Source of the DNA: Cavenderia fasciculata
Taxonomy: Eukaryota > Evosea > Eumycetozoa > Acytosteliales > Cavenderiaceae
DNA length: 64,000 bases
NCBI RefSeq assembly: GCF_000203815.1
Contig: NW_004457639.1
Coordinates: 1,240,001-1,304,000 of the forward strand
Reading direction: 5' to 3'
Every line of letters begins with the position of its first letter. The first letter of the stretch is position 1. A program made the translations under genes and the position numbers. Positions 35,297 to 46,671 of the stretch are shown here, piece by piece. Below the pieces are notes generated by a model. That model saw only the letters and a list, made by a program, of their open reading frames with translations. It had not been told where the DNA came from and made no database searches.

Positions 35297-35581
35297 AACC
35301 AAAAATCAAAATCAAAATCAAAATTAAAATTAAAATAATAATAGTATAATAACAATTGTTATGCACGAAAAAAACACACCCAATCTCTCTCTTTTCTTTT
35401 TTTTTTTTAATAGTAATAATAATAAACAAAAGTTTATTTATTTATATTATATAATAATATTTCTCTATTGTATTTGTAATAATTATTGTTTGTTTTCTTA
35501 TTAGATCTTTAAAAGATACCATCCAGATGCCATCCAGTTCCTGTTTCCCTCTTTAATTTTTCCATTTCCTCCACAAAATTT

Positions 35582-35724
35582 CACAACAAAAATTTTCAGT
35601 GCTGACGATTCGGTGAAAAAATTTTCAAAAAGCAAGCTTTGTTGTTCTCAAAAGTCAGCTACACCAAAAATAGGTATGGATGTTTGATATAAAGGTATGA
35701 TCACTCGTCTGTTTAATATCATCA
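35582..35724 (+). promoter_or_regulatory. Conserved Rac upstream module, copy 1
   Basis: A segment of about 140 bp ending about 100 bp before the first Rac ATG. It contains AAAATTTTCAGTGCTGACG, then GATTCGGTGAAAAAATTTTC, CCAAAAATAG, a TATAAAGGTATGATCACTCG box and GTTTAATATCATCAA. The same blocks in the same order precede the other two Rac genes. TATAAAG is a plausible TATA box, and AATATCATCAA lies near the expected transcription start. Confidence 0.65.
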
Positions 35725-35824
35725 ATTTAAAACACAATCAAATATAAAATTATATAAATATATAATTATAAATACTCATATCCTTTTTTTTTAAAGAATA
35801 ATAATCAAAAGTAATAATACAATC

Positions 35825-36484
35825 ATGCAATCAATTAAAATAGTAGTAGTAGGTGATGGAGCTGTAGGAAAGACTTGTATCCTTATTTCATATACCACCA
35901 ATTCATTCCCAGGTAATTAATTATTAATTAAATTATTTAAAAAACATTTTAGGAGTTTTTAAACTAATAGTATTTATTATATTATAGGTGAATATTGTCC
36001 AACCATATTTGATAACTATAGTGCAAATGTAATGTTGGAAGGAAAAGCATATAATTTGGGACTTTGGGATACAGCTGGTCAAGAAGATTATGATCGTCTT
36101 AGACCACTTTCATATCCACAAACCGATGTTTTTATGCTTTGTTATAGTACCATTTCACCACCATCATTGGATAATATCAGATCGAAATGGTTCCCAGAAA
36201 TACAACATCATTGTCCAAATACACCAATTGTTTTAGTTGGAACCAAAGTTGATTTAAGAAATGATAGAGCTACTTTGGAACTCCTTCGCGAAAAGAAACA
36301 AGTACCAGTTACTTTTGAACAAGGTTTGGAACTTTCCAAAATAATCGGTGCACAATCCTATGTTGAATGTTCTGCATACACACAAAGAGGTTTAAAAGAT
36401 GTTTTTGATGAATGTATTAGAATTCATACCAATCCAATTTCAAAAACTAAAAAAGTAAAGAAATCAAAATGTTCTATTTTGTAA
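35825..36484 (+). CDS. Rac-family small GTPase, copy 1, 194 aa
   Basis: Cycles between GDP and GTP and signals to the actin cytoskeleton at membranes. Exons are 35825-35912 and 35988-36484; the intron is 35913-35987, phase 1 inside the Gly of FPGEY. P-loop GDGAVGKT (residues 10-17), switch II DTAGQED, TKVD (G4) and ECSAYTQ (G5) are all present. The Rho-specific insert is about residues 122-135. The C-terminus [10 protein letters not shown] has a polybasic stretch and a CAAX box ending in Leu, predicting geranylgeranylation. It differs from its neighbours in switch [11 protein letters not shown], where they and most Rac proteins have [10 protein letters not shown]. First of three tandem copies with the same intron position. 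Confidence 0.9.
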
Positions 36485-36557
36485 AATCAATAATAGAATT
36501 AATAATAATAATAGAATAATAGAAATAGTTTTTTGTAAATAATAAATAATAAAGAAA

Positions 36558-36583
36558 TAAATTAATTCAGGTAGAATTAATTA
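36558..36583 (+). repeat. Conserved palindrome downstream of Rac copy 1
   Basis: AATTAATT and AATTAATT flank CAGGTAG-like centre bases. The identical 26-bp segment follows Rac copy 2 at 38134-38159. It lies about 75 bp after the stop codon, where a 3'-end processing signal would be expected. Confidence 0.45.
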
Positions 36584-37085
36584 TTTTTTATAAAATAACA
36601 TTATTAAAATTATAAATAATATTTACCTTTTTGTTGAGAGCTATTTCTTATTTGCAAATGAACAGATGACGAGTGAGTGGCCGAGGTAGGATGGAGAGAT
36701 AGGTCAAATATGAAATGATTGTCATTGAATACGTAGACCTGACACATTCAGCTATACTACGACCATTGTCTACTACTAAAGATATTTTGATTGGGACGAC
36801 TATCCATACTAGTCTCTACTAGAGCTGAACTGAAAGTACAGTGATCTCAAGAAGAAGTTGCTGTTAGACTTTTAATCATAACATTTCCTTTGTAATATCA
36901 TCATCATTCAAATATACAAGTTTAGTGTCTAAATACGATCCGTGATCAATTCAAGTATAACAAAGTAATTGTGTATGTTAGGGTTTATATTCATTACATT
37001 GATATCTAGACTTAAGATACATACAAATATTCAGATATGTTTCTTTATTTGTTTGTTTGTTGATGCAGAGACAAATCGACTGATC
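36584..37085. other. Intergenic between Rac copies 1 and 2
   Basis: No gene seen. From about 36960 it is alignable with 38715-38850 (both contain TATATTCATTACAT-like and AAGATACATACAAAT-like text). This shows that the duplicated unit reaches several hundred bases upstream of the promoter module. Confidence 0.45.
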
Positions 37086-37224
37086 ATAAATTTTCCGTGA
37101 TGTCGTTTCGATGAAAACATTTTTCAAAAAGCTAAACCATGCGCAAAAAGTCAACAAACCCAAAAATAGAAGGGTGTTCGACAATATAAAAGGTGTGATC
37201 ACTTGGCTGTTTAATATCATCATA
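37086..37224 (+). promoter_or_regulatory. Conserved Rac upstream module, copy 2 (most diverged)
   Basis: Contains AAATTTTCCGTGATGTCG, GATGAAAACATTTTTCAAAA, CCAAAAATAG, ACAATATAAAAGGTGTGATC and GTTTAATATCATCA in the same order and spacing as copies 1 and 3. The retained parts (CCAAAAATAG, the TATAAA box, TGATCACT, TTTAATATCATCA) are the best candidates for functional sites. Confidence 0.6.
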
Positions 37225-37400
37225 TCATACAAATAACAAATAAAAATATAAATATTATATTTTAAGCACAACAATAATATTTTTTATATATCAATATCAT
37301 CCCCCAACAATCATCTTCATATCATATCAAAAACACAAGATATCTTTTATTCATCTTTTAAGTAATAATTTTAAATTAATAATAGATATTAATAATAATC

Positions 37401-38077
37401 ATGCAATCAGTTAAAATAGTAGTAGTCGGTGATGGAGCTGTTGGAAAGACATGTATCCTTATTTCATATACAACCAATTCATTCCCAGGTAATAATTCAT
37501 TATTTAATTAGATTCTTAAAATTATTTGAACAATTAAACTAATAATATTTATTATACATTTTATATTTATATTTCTATAGGTGAATATATTCCAACAGTA
37601 TTTGACAATTATAGTACAAATGTAATGTTGGAAGGAAAATGTTATAATTTGGGACTTTGGGATACAGCTGGTCAAGAAGATTATGATCGTCTTAGACCAC
37701 TATCATATCCACAGACCGATGTTTTCATGGTTTGTTATAGTACCATTTCACCATCATCTTTGGAAAATGTTAAATCTAAATGGATCCCAGAGGTACAACA
37801 TCATTGTCCAAATACACCAATCGTTTTAGTTGGAACCAAAGTAGATTTAAGAAATGATAGAGCTACTTTGGAACTACTTCGTGAAAAACAACAAGTACCA
37901 GTTACTTTTGAACAAGGTTTGGAAGTCTCCAAAAAAATAGGTGCACAATCCTATGTTGAATGTTCATCATACACTCAAAGAGGTTTAAAGGATGTTTTCG
38001 ATGAATGTATAAGAGTTCATATTAATCCAATTTCCAAATCTAAAAAAGTAAAGAAATCTAAATGTTCTATTTTGTAA
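37401..38077 (+). CDS. Rac-family small GTPase, copy 2, 194 aa
   Basis: Exons are 37401-37488 and 37581-38077, with the intron 37489-37580 at the same codon as in the other two copies. P-loop GDGAVGKT, switch [22 protein letters not shown] and a CSIL CAAX box are intact, so it should be an active, prenylated GTPase. The G5 motif reads ECSSYTQ rather than ECSAYTQ. The protein is very close to copies 1 and 3, with most differences in residues 86-100 and near the C-terminus. The 3' flank still carries the palindrome found after copy 1. Confidence 0.9.
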
Positions 38078-38133
38078 AATCAATAATAGAATTAATAATA
38101 ATAATAGAAGTTTTGTAAATAATAAATAATTAA

Positions 38134-38159
38134 TAAATTAATTCAGGTAGAATTAATTA
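38134..38159 (+). repeat. Conserved palindrome downstream of Rac copy 2
   Basis: Identical to the 26-bp palindromic segment after Rac copy 1 (36558-36583). It lies about 57 bp past the stop. Copy 3 lacks it. Confidence 0.45.
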
Positions 38160-38269
38160 TTTTTTTAATAAATAACAAGGTCCCTCTATTTGAGTTACAA
38201 TATGTTTACATACTTTTAAAACTTTATAATTATTATTTTAATAGTTTTTTAAAATTACATTTCTTGTTT

Positions 38270-38665
38270 AGTGGTCCAAGTGATTCAGGTGACTAGACTT
38301 GATTGTACTTGCCAATGGCCATTCCCAAATCCACACTCCTGTATTGCCGTCTCTAAATGGTTTTCAATCGATTGTTGACCGTCGTAATTGATAAGTGATC
38401 CCAAGAACGTCTGATAAATACAAACTTGTCATCACCAGACGTCCATCCTTTTAAAGTATAGTTATCCAAACAGTATCTTTAGAGATGAAGGAGAAGTCGT
38501 TGTTGCTAGACTGATCATATGCATTGGTATGAATGACCAATCATAACCACCTTCCTTTAAAGTAAGAGTAGTAGGTACGTCTATCGTCTCAACTTGCAAG
38601 TCCTCTTCACACGATTCATCCATCAAATACACAACTTGAGCAAGTTACTTTCGAAGCTTATTAGA
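38270..38665 (-). pseudogene. Possible degraded coding remnant, unidentified
   Basis: This stretch is richer in GC and less repetitive than its flanks. On the minus strand it reads as protein-like text in pieces: LTLKEGGYDWSFIPMHM, then in a shifted frame NNDFSFISKDTVWITIL and further fragments, with stops and shifts between them. No start codon, splice sites or family could be assigned. It may be the tail of an old gene lost between the Rac duplicates. It is equally possible that the resemblance to coding sequence is chance. Confidence 0.3.
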
Positions 38666-38858
38666 CAAATTATAAGATCAACTAACTCACAAGTAGCACG
38701 CTCTTCCTCTTCTAAAAAAGTACTAGTAACAATAAAGTAATGTAAATGTATGTAAGTTTATATATTCATTACATAGATATATCTAGGTTTAAGAGAGAGA
38801 CATACAAATTCTGGTATATGTTATCTATTGATGTTGAAACAAATCGAATGATTTCTAT

Positions 38859-39010
38859 CACAACAAAAATTTTCAGTGCTGACGATTCGGTGAAAAAATT
38901 TTCCAAAAGTAAAAAACAACTTGTTCAAAAAAAGTACATAAAAAATAAAACCAAAAATAGAATAGTATGTTTGATATAAAGGTATGATCACTCGTCTGTT
39001 TAATATCATC
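38859..39010 (+). promoter_or_regulatory. Conserved Rac upstream module, copy 3
   Basis: Nearly identical to copy 1 over AAAATTTTCAGTGCTGACG, GATTCGGTGAAAAAATTTTC, CCAAAAATAG, TTGATATAAAGGTATGATCA and CTCGTCTGTTTAATATCATC. The middle (about 38905-38945) differs in sequence and length. It ends about 140 bp before the copy 3 ATG. Confidence 0.65.
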
Positions 39011-39152
39011 AAATTTAAAACAATCAAATCATAAATAAAACAAATAAAAAATATAAAATATTATAATAATAAAATATTATATTTTTTAAAAGCAACAAAC
39101 AAATATCAATCTTTAAAATTAAATTTTTAATCTAAAAGTAATAATAATAATC

Positions 39153-39825
39153 ATGCAATCAATTAAAATAGTAGTAGTCGGTGATGGAGCTGTTGGAAAG
39201 ACATGTATCCTTATATCCCATACCACCAATTCATTCCCAGGTAATAATTAAAATTTTTAAATATTATTATTTTTTAATTTCAATATTTTATTTACATTAT
39301 TTATTCTACATTTATTATTTCTATAAAGGTGAATATATTCCAACAGTATTTGATAATTATAGTAGTAATGTAATGTTGGATGGTAAAGCATATAATTTGG
39401 GACTTTGGGATACAGCTGGTCAAGAAGATTATGATCGTCTTAGACCACTATCATATCCACAGACCGATGTTTTCTTGGTTTGTTATAGTGTGATTGCACC
39501 ATCATCTTTGGAAAATGTACGATCCAAATGGTCTCCAGAGGTACAACATCATTGTCCAAATGCTCCCATTGTTTTAGTTGGAACCAAAGTTGATTTAAGA
39601 AGTGATAGAGCTACTTTGGAATACCTTCGTCAAAAACAACAAGTACCAGTAACCTTTGAACAAGGGTTGGAACTTTCCAAACAAATTGGTGCACAATCCT
39701 ATGTTGAATGTTCATCATACACTCAAAGAGGTTTAAAGGATGTTTTCGATGAATGTATTAGAGTTCATATTAATCCAATCTCCAAAACTAAAAAAGTAAA
39801 TAAATCAAAATGTTCTATTTTGTAA
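39153..39825 (+). CDS. Rac-family small GTPase, copy 3, 194 aa
   Basis: Exons are 39153-39240 and 39329-39825; the intron 39241-39328 is at the shared phase-1 position. [36 protein letters not shown] and the CSIL prenylation box are intact. Residue 23 is His ([10 protein letters not shown]), where copies 1 and 2 and most Rac proteins have Tyr. The C-terminal basic patch is KVNKSK rather than KVKKSK. Frames that appear to start at 39181 run through the intron and are not the gene model. Confidence 0.9.
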
Positions 39826-39871
39826 AATCGAAATAGAATATTTTATATAGTCGTTTTATTTGTACAAAAAA

Positions 39872-42540
39872 TTATATTTTATTTATTTTATTGTTTGTAT
39901 TTTCATTTAATTTAGTCAAGAATAAAAATGAATTTAAAGTAATTCGACTTGTAAAATTGGTATTTAGATATTTTTTGAAATGATCAGACCAAATATTCTT
40001 TGCTCGACAAGAGAATGGAATTGATTGGAGTAATTTATAAAAGTGGGAAATGATTGAAACGAGATTACGTACTGCATTTTTTAATGTGGCTTTAATATTG
40101 TCCAACATTTTTTCGACATGATATATTGAAATTTCTAAATAATAGTCTACCAAATTATCATCATCATCGCAATCTAATAATGCCAATTGATAAATGAGTT
40201 TAGAGTATTTTCTAAGGGCTTGTTTTTGACTATATTGGTGAAGGGGTTGATGGGTTTGGGCGGTTCCACTTTTAATCCAATCAATGATTCGTTTTTTTTG
40301 TCCAATGCTTAGTGAAATGCCTGCCTGTTTTGCATGTTTAATCAAACTTTTAACTGGCGTAGCTGTGTCGTCAACCGTGAGGAATAATTCGAATAATTGT
40401 TCAAATAATTGATTGGTTGTTTCTGATTTGTTGTGGTGGTATTGACAATAGATTGAAAATATACTCAATAAGAGAGTTGAGCCATTGACACTCTGGCGGT
40501 ACAAGCCAATAGCCCGAGGAACCAAAACATTATTGTATAAATGTATATTCTCTGGGAATAGGTTACACAATCTAACAAGTCGATCTTGGTTGGAGGAGTA
40601 GAATGGGTAGGATGTGATTGTCTTTATGATTGCTGGAAGATAAATAACTGCACCTTTTCCAACCGTTCCAAGGCATATCCAATCAAACAAATAAACATTG
40701 ATAAATTGATTCGTCATATGTTTGTTGATAAATCCTGGTGCCAATAATTGTTGAGAGATCATATTTAAATTTTTTTTTTTAATGGCTCTATTTTCAACCC
40801 TTATGAAATAATGGATTACCAGATCAAGAGTATCTTGATTTATATCGGGTCCATGTAATAACCCAATAATACTATCTGATAATCTTGTACTAAACTAAAA
40901 ACAATAGAAATTAATTAAAAGTATACATTTTTGATTATATGTACTTACTAGAAATGGTTGTCGTATAATCAATGTTTTTGCAGATGTAAAGGTATAATGG
41001 TGATCTGATTTTAACGATTTTTCAAACAATCGATCAATAAAATCTTGATTTGGGTTGAATTTTGTTTTGATACTTTTAAAATGTTGACAAAGAGTAAATA
41101 GTATACGAGGTTGTATAGGGTCTTGATGATTGATGATACGTTCCAAAAACGCTTGAATGATAGATTGGAATTGAAAAATGACGTCCATTTCAATTTTTAA
41201 AAGTAATCCCAACAACTCGTAATAAACAAGAATATTGTCTTGTGGTTCTATTATTAAATTTGAAATTCTTTAAATCATTATTAATAAAAAATAAATTAAA
41301 TTTGACTGATAAAAAAAAAATACAACTACATACATTGTGAGTAGAATGGAATTGGGTTGTAATAATACTAGTTCAATATCCTTGATTTGGTTTAATATCC
41401 CAAGAAAAATTAATTTCTCTTTCCATGATGTTGAACAATTGTTGAAAAATACTTGGAGATATTCGGAAATAGTTGTAAGAGTCTGATCATCCCATTTAAT
41501 AAATGCAAGAAATCCAAATCTTGATTTTGGTGCTATGTTTGGCTCACTATAGTTTTGACTATTCCAATCAACCATGAATCGACTATAATCTTTTTCAAAT
41601 CGTTGTGGAATAAAGGTATCTTCTTTATAGGCACTTTGAAATAAAACACCAATCGTTTGTTTAAAAAACACTTGAAAATCTTTGTTCCTCCATAGGTTTG
41701 ATTGAGGTGGCATATTTGTATAAATACTTTCTGTAATCTCTTGTAGTAATAGTAATAGTAGTGGTAGTTGTTGTTGTTGTTGTTGTTGTTGGTTATAAGC
41801 ATTTTGATCATTAAATAGTTGATAGTGTTTTGATATTGATATAAAACTTGAGATCTCTTTTTCTCCAATAGTATATCCAATATTTTTATAATGTAGTCTC
41901 CAAATAGTATCCAATGTTTCAAATACCAGTGATGATCGAGATGATTGTCGAATCTTTGACAATGCAACCCATACAGAGTCAATTGTAGATGTTGATATCA
42001 ATCTATTGAATGCTCGACCCAAATTAAACTTATGATTGCTCGGTTCCTTTAACATACTATCAACCCATTTAATAATACCAAATCTAAATATCTCTTCATC
42101 GTCACTATCTTGTTTATCTTTTTTTTAAATAAAAGGTTTGTATGATTAGTCACTTTATTCATTCCTTTCACTATCGCTTTACTATATATACAATACATAC
42201 AACGATTAGTTAATAATAATTCAATTATATCTTTTAAATTTGATTTAGTAAATGGTTGATAACCCTGCTTTTCAAAAGCATCAAGTATCAATGATCGTAT
42301 TTCAATCTTTGTTTCATTGCTTAAAAAGGGTAGTAGGCATTCCTGATTCACCGTCTTGAAATGACCTCTTCCAACTGCAAGATACTTTAACAATGAATAA
42401 AAAGCATTCTATATTAAACAAATATTATTAATAATTTCATCATATATATAATACTAAACAAACAATGTACATACATTGTTATCGATATCATCGCATATCA
42501 TGTGTACCAAGTCTAATACATCTTGATCATTTGACTGCAT
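39872..42540 (-). CDS. Unrecognised five-exon protein, 799 aa
   Basis: Exons are 42475-42540 (ATG at 42540, MQSNDQDVLDLVHMI), 42201-42408, 41334-42117, 40949-41267 and 39872-40894. Donors are GTATGT or GTAAGT and every junction keeps phase (66+208+784+319+1023 nt = 800 codons). The product is Leu/Ile-rich and looks all-helical, compatible with a HEAT or ARM-like repeat scaffold. It has a short Gln run and a Leu run near residue 210 and no membrane span or signal peptide. Segments such as VNLFDWICLGT-like text and the conserved-looking block around PRAIGLYRQSVNGSTLLLS give no family I can name. The gene appears intact. Confidence 0.7.
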
Positions 42541-42954
42541 TCTTCTGTTGTTACAACAATATTGTTTGTTGTCATGTAGATAAGATTGATGGAGAATAGT
42601 AATAATAATAAATTCTCTTCATGAAATTTTACCATACTTCAAAATCAAAAAAAACAAAACTTTAAAATTTTATATAATTAAAATGGAATGTTGTAGATTT
42701 TTTTCCGCAGTATGTTTTAATGATGATTTAGGGATTTGATAGAAATAAATAAAAGGAAACACAGGAACACAAGTAGGAAATATAAAAAAATATTTACCAA
42801 TTATTTTTTTTTTTTTTTAGATCAGAATTTGATGGAAATTGATGAAAATTGGATAAATATGTAGGAAATAGTGTGGAGAATACAGGGGGTGACAAAAAAA
42901 TGAAATCGGAGAAAACCTCGGAGGCAGCGGCAGCATAGATAACAGCAATACAAT
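42541..42954. other. 5' flank between the unrecognised gene and tRNA-Ile
   Basis: AT-rich sequence with A and T homopolymers. Apart from promoter potential, no feature was seen. Confidence 0.4.
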
Positions 42955-43027
42955 TGCTCATTGCAGGGATCGAACCTGCGACCGCGGCGTTATTAGCACC
43001 GTGCTCTACCGACTGAGCTAAACGAGC
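42955..43027 (-). tRNA. tRNA-Ile (anticodon AAT)
   Basis: On the minus strand, GCTCGTT opens the acceptor stem, which pairs with AATGAGC at the 3' end (one G-U pair); A is the discriminator. The A box is TTAGCTCAGTCGG and the B box GGTTCGATCCC. The anticodon loop reads CTAATAA, giving AAT and hence Ile. Length is 73 nt without an intron, and a T-run follows for Pol III termination. Confidence 0.93.
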
Positions 43028-43780
43028 AATTTTTGATGATACCAATTTTTTATTTTCGCGTTTTGACGCGATTTTTTGACTCTTTTTTTTAAAGGATCAC
43101 ATGTATATCACTCATCAATGTCAAAACTCACCTAATCAATATATATGAAAAAGAGATAGTCCTTTCCGTTTGCTCCCCCAACCAGCAACTTTTGAAAAAT
43201 AAAAAAAACAAAAAAAGTTTCAAATAGCCAACCATAGAGGTGATCATTCTCAACCTGTCATTTTATATTTACAAAAAACTGTTGTTGTTCACTTTTTATT
43301 ATTTTATTAATATAATGGTGGATAATTCAAACAATAACAAAGACTGATAACTACTTAATGAACAGAAAGGTTAGAAGTACTGTACTAATATCTATACTTG
43401 AAAATCATTTAATTCAATTAACCTAACTCTTTTACATTAAACAATAATTAGTTTGAAAGTTGCACAAACTGCACAAACAACAAACTACAAGAAAGAGATT
43501 TGTTCAATTTGACGAATCATAACAAAGCAATGTATTCGTATAAATTGTATAGTTCACATGAAAATGGATCAAATGAAACATTCTTTTTTTTTGATTGGAT
43601 CAAGTCAAACTCGCACGATTGTCGGTTAAAGAGGAAAACTTTTTCATTGGTCCTTTCAATCAAATTTGTTTTTTAATTTTCTCTTTCTATTTCAATGACA
43701 CATACTATTTAAATGATTCAAACTCTATCACTTTTTATATATCTCACACATCTATCTATATATAAACTATCATTTAAATT
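43028..43780. other. Upstream region of the cellobiohydrolase gene
   Basis: 750 bp without a gene, containing several CAAACTGCACAAAC-like short direct repeats (about 43460-43485) and T/A tracts. TTTTTATATATC just before the start of the transcript is a possible TATA region. Confidence 0.45.
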
Positions 43781-45239
43781 ATGTATCAACAAATCTTTTT
43801 CTTATTATTTTTTACAACTTTGTTATCATTTACAAATATTGTATTTTGCCAAAAAGCTGGAAAGTTGAATCCAGAAGTTCACCCACCTATAACCTGGCAA
43901 CAATGTGATGCTACTGGAAAGTGTGATACTATAAAGGGAGAGGTTGTGATTGACGCCAATTGGAGATGGGTTCATTCTGACCAAGGCACCAACTGCTACA
44001 CTGGCAACACATGGAATCCAACCTTTTGTACCGATGGTGTTGGATGCTCTCAAAACTGTTCACTCGAAGGTGCCCAATACCAAAGTGTCTATGGTGTCAC
44101 CACTGACTCTAGTGCCGTCCGTCTCAACTTTATCACTCAAGGTCAAGGCAAAAACATTGGTTCACGTCTCTTTCTCATGTCCAATGCCACAAACTATCAA
44201 ATGTTTTATCTGTTGGGTCAAGAGTTTAGCTTTGATGTAGATGTTAGCAAATTGGATTGTGGTCTCAATGGTGCCCTCTACCTAGTATCAATGGACAGTG
44301 ATGGAGGTATGACTCGTTTCCCTGCCAACTCTGCCGGTGCAAAGTATGGTACTGGTTATTGTGATGCTCAATGCCCAAGAGATTTAAAATTTATTTCTGG
44401 TCAAGTATGTTTTTAAAAAAAAAAACAAAAAAACAAAATATATATATTGTATTAATTTAATATCTTTTTAGGGAAATTGTAAAGGATGGGTACCATCATC
44501 AAATAATCCAAATACAGGAGTTGGAGGGTATGGTAGTTGTTGTGCTGAAATGGATCTTTGGGAAGCAAACAAAATGTCAAATGCATTTACACCTCATCCA
44601 TGTGACATATCTCAACAAACCCTATGCAATGGTGATGAATGTGGTGGTAGTGCTTCGGCCGATAGATATGCATCGATTTGTGATCCAGATGGATGTGATT
44701 TCAATCCATACCGTATGGGCAACCATTCATTCTATGGACCTGGTCTCCAAGTAGACACTAGTTCTGTATTCACTGTCGTCACTCAATTTGTTACTACCGA
44801 CGGTTCACCAACCGGTACTCTTTCTGCCATCAAGAGATTGTATGTTCAAAATGGAAAGGTCATTAGTCAATCTGAATCAACCATCCCAGGTCTAACGGGT
44901 GGTGGCATCACCGACGATTTTTGTACCAAACAAAAACAAGTATTTGGAGATAAAGATTCTTTTACTCAACACGGAGGTCTTGCTGGAATGGGTAAAGCAT
45001 TAAAAGATGGAATGGTCCTTGTTCTCAGTCTTTGGGATGATTATTTTGCCGACATGTTGTGGCTCGACGGTTCCTACCCCACCACTGCCTCTATCGATAA
45101 GCCAGGTGTTGCTCGTGGTCCTTGTTCAGCTACATCGGGTGTTCCAACAACTGTTGAATCAAAATATCCAGATGCCTATGTAATCTATTCAAATATTAAA
45201 GTTGGTCCAATTGGTTCTACTTTTAAGAAAACTCTTTAA
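43781..45239 (+). CDS. cbhA: GH7 cellobiohydrolase (secreted cellulase), 463 aa
   Basis: Hydrolyses cellulose from chain ends, or related beta-1,4-glucans. Exons are 43781-44404 and 44472-45239 (GTATGT donor, TTTTTAG acceptor, phase 0). Residues 1-23 are a hydrophobic signal peptide ending FTNIVFC. The mature start fits GH7 (HPPITWQQC, then NWRWVH and CYTGN.WN). The catalytic signature EMDLWEAN is present, with nucleophile E234, D236 and acid/base E239 by homology to fungal Cel7. Many paired Cys residues are retained. There is no linker or CBM1; the protein ends soon after the catalytic domain, as in dictyostelid CbhA. The gene is likely used for cellulose remodelling in stalk and spore coats, which is inference from family knowledge. 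Confidence 0.93.
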
Positions 45240-46666
45240 TAAATAAACAAAAAAGTAGTTTTCAAAATTAATTATTTATTTAAATGTTATATGCTTTGAT
45301 TTTAAAGAGGCAAGATTCTAATGATAAAATTTGATTTGGAGATTATTTAAATTGGATGATCCCACCAACGAATCTTTTCTTTTCCAAGATGATACAAGAA
45401 TCTTTTGATAATCTTCTTATTTGGAAATAGAATGGCATCTCAGCTTCTCCTTGATTCAATTTGTAAATGTTGAGTCTACTGACATTAGTTTGAAATAGGA
45501 TATCATCAATTCTGAGGGGATAAGCTGATACCAAATCCAAATCTAGCTTATCTACATTTGAAGGGAGAACCTTATTGTTGTCAATATCAAAACATTGTGT
45601 GCCATTTGGGAGAAGTTTGGTCGACATTCTCAAAAATCTAATAGAAGATGGAAAAGAAGTAATTCCTGTGAATCTAGGTACACATAATTTAGTGAGTGTT
45701 GGTGGCAATGAAAGTTGAAGATTTAAATTACAATATGATTTTAATGATACCAAATTCTTTGGTAGTCGAATTGGTGTTTTACTTTCAAACCAATTACACT
45801 CATTAAAGATTGTTAAATGTTGAATCGATTCTAAATAGTGGAATCGATCTGCATTGCCAATATCTATTTTTAATGTTTCCAGTTGTGTACAAGAGGAAAA
45901 TAGAGGTTCTGGAAGTCTTTTTCTTCTATTGGAATGGATTGAAATTTCCTTTAAACTAGGTAAAAGTACGCAATTCCCTATATCATATATATTGTTGGTA
46001 TGAGATAATTCTAAAGTTTCCAATGATGGTGGGAAATCAAATGTACGGTACTGGACATCCCATGGTGATAAATTGAGATGTTTTAGTTTGTGAAGGTTCT
46101 TGATGACTGGAATGGTGGGGTATTGATTTTGTAGATTGTCTAGAGATATTAGGGGTTGGGAAAAAAAAGAAAGTTTAATCAATGACGACCGGAAGAGGAA
46201 ATTGGTGGGAGGTTTGATGTCTTCAATGAAGAGGTTGGTCAATGTGTCTGGGAATCGGAAAGTAGAGTCTGTTGGTGTTATGGTTGCGCTATACATCAAG
46301 AGTGTTGTAAGGTTCTTGTTGTTTGACAGTCCATGTAAAAGTCTGAGATTTTGAATAGAATCAATTGCAAGGGTGGTCAGACTTTGAGGAAGATAGATTT
46401 CTTCCAATTCACCTTCAACAACGAGATATTTTACTTTATATGGTAGATTCCTAATGATTGGAGGACCTTGTTCCCCATCATAATCAATAAAATCGACATA
46501 GAGATTCTCCAAATGAGGGGGTAGCCAGTCTATTTGGTTGTCGTTGAAAATTGATGGATTGCTTTGGTACAAGATTAAATCCTTGGTTGTTGATGGTGGT
46601 TTCCTTTGAGTCAGTTTCTTTCATGAATACTTTTGTAATGGGTACAGAATCACTGTGAAATGATAC

Positions 46667-46671
46667 ATCAC
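46667..46671. repeat. Left target-site duplication of the LTR element (ATCAC)
   Basis: ATCAC directly abuts the left LTR and recurs directly after the right LTR at 51120-51124. Five bases is normal for Ty3/gypsy-type integrases. Confidence 0.85.

Noticed and set aside
39181-39328. Rac copy 3 as one uninterrupted exon from 39181
   Set aside because: That reading runs through the intron and drops the N-terminus. Copies 1 and 2 show the same intron position, and the true ATG is at 39153.
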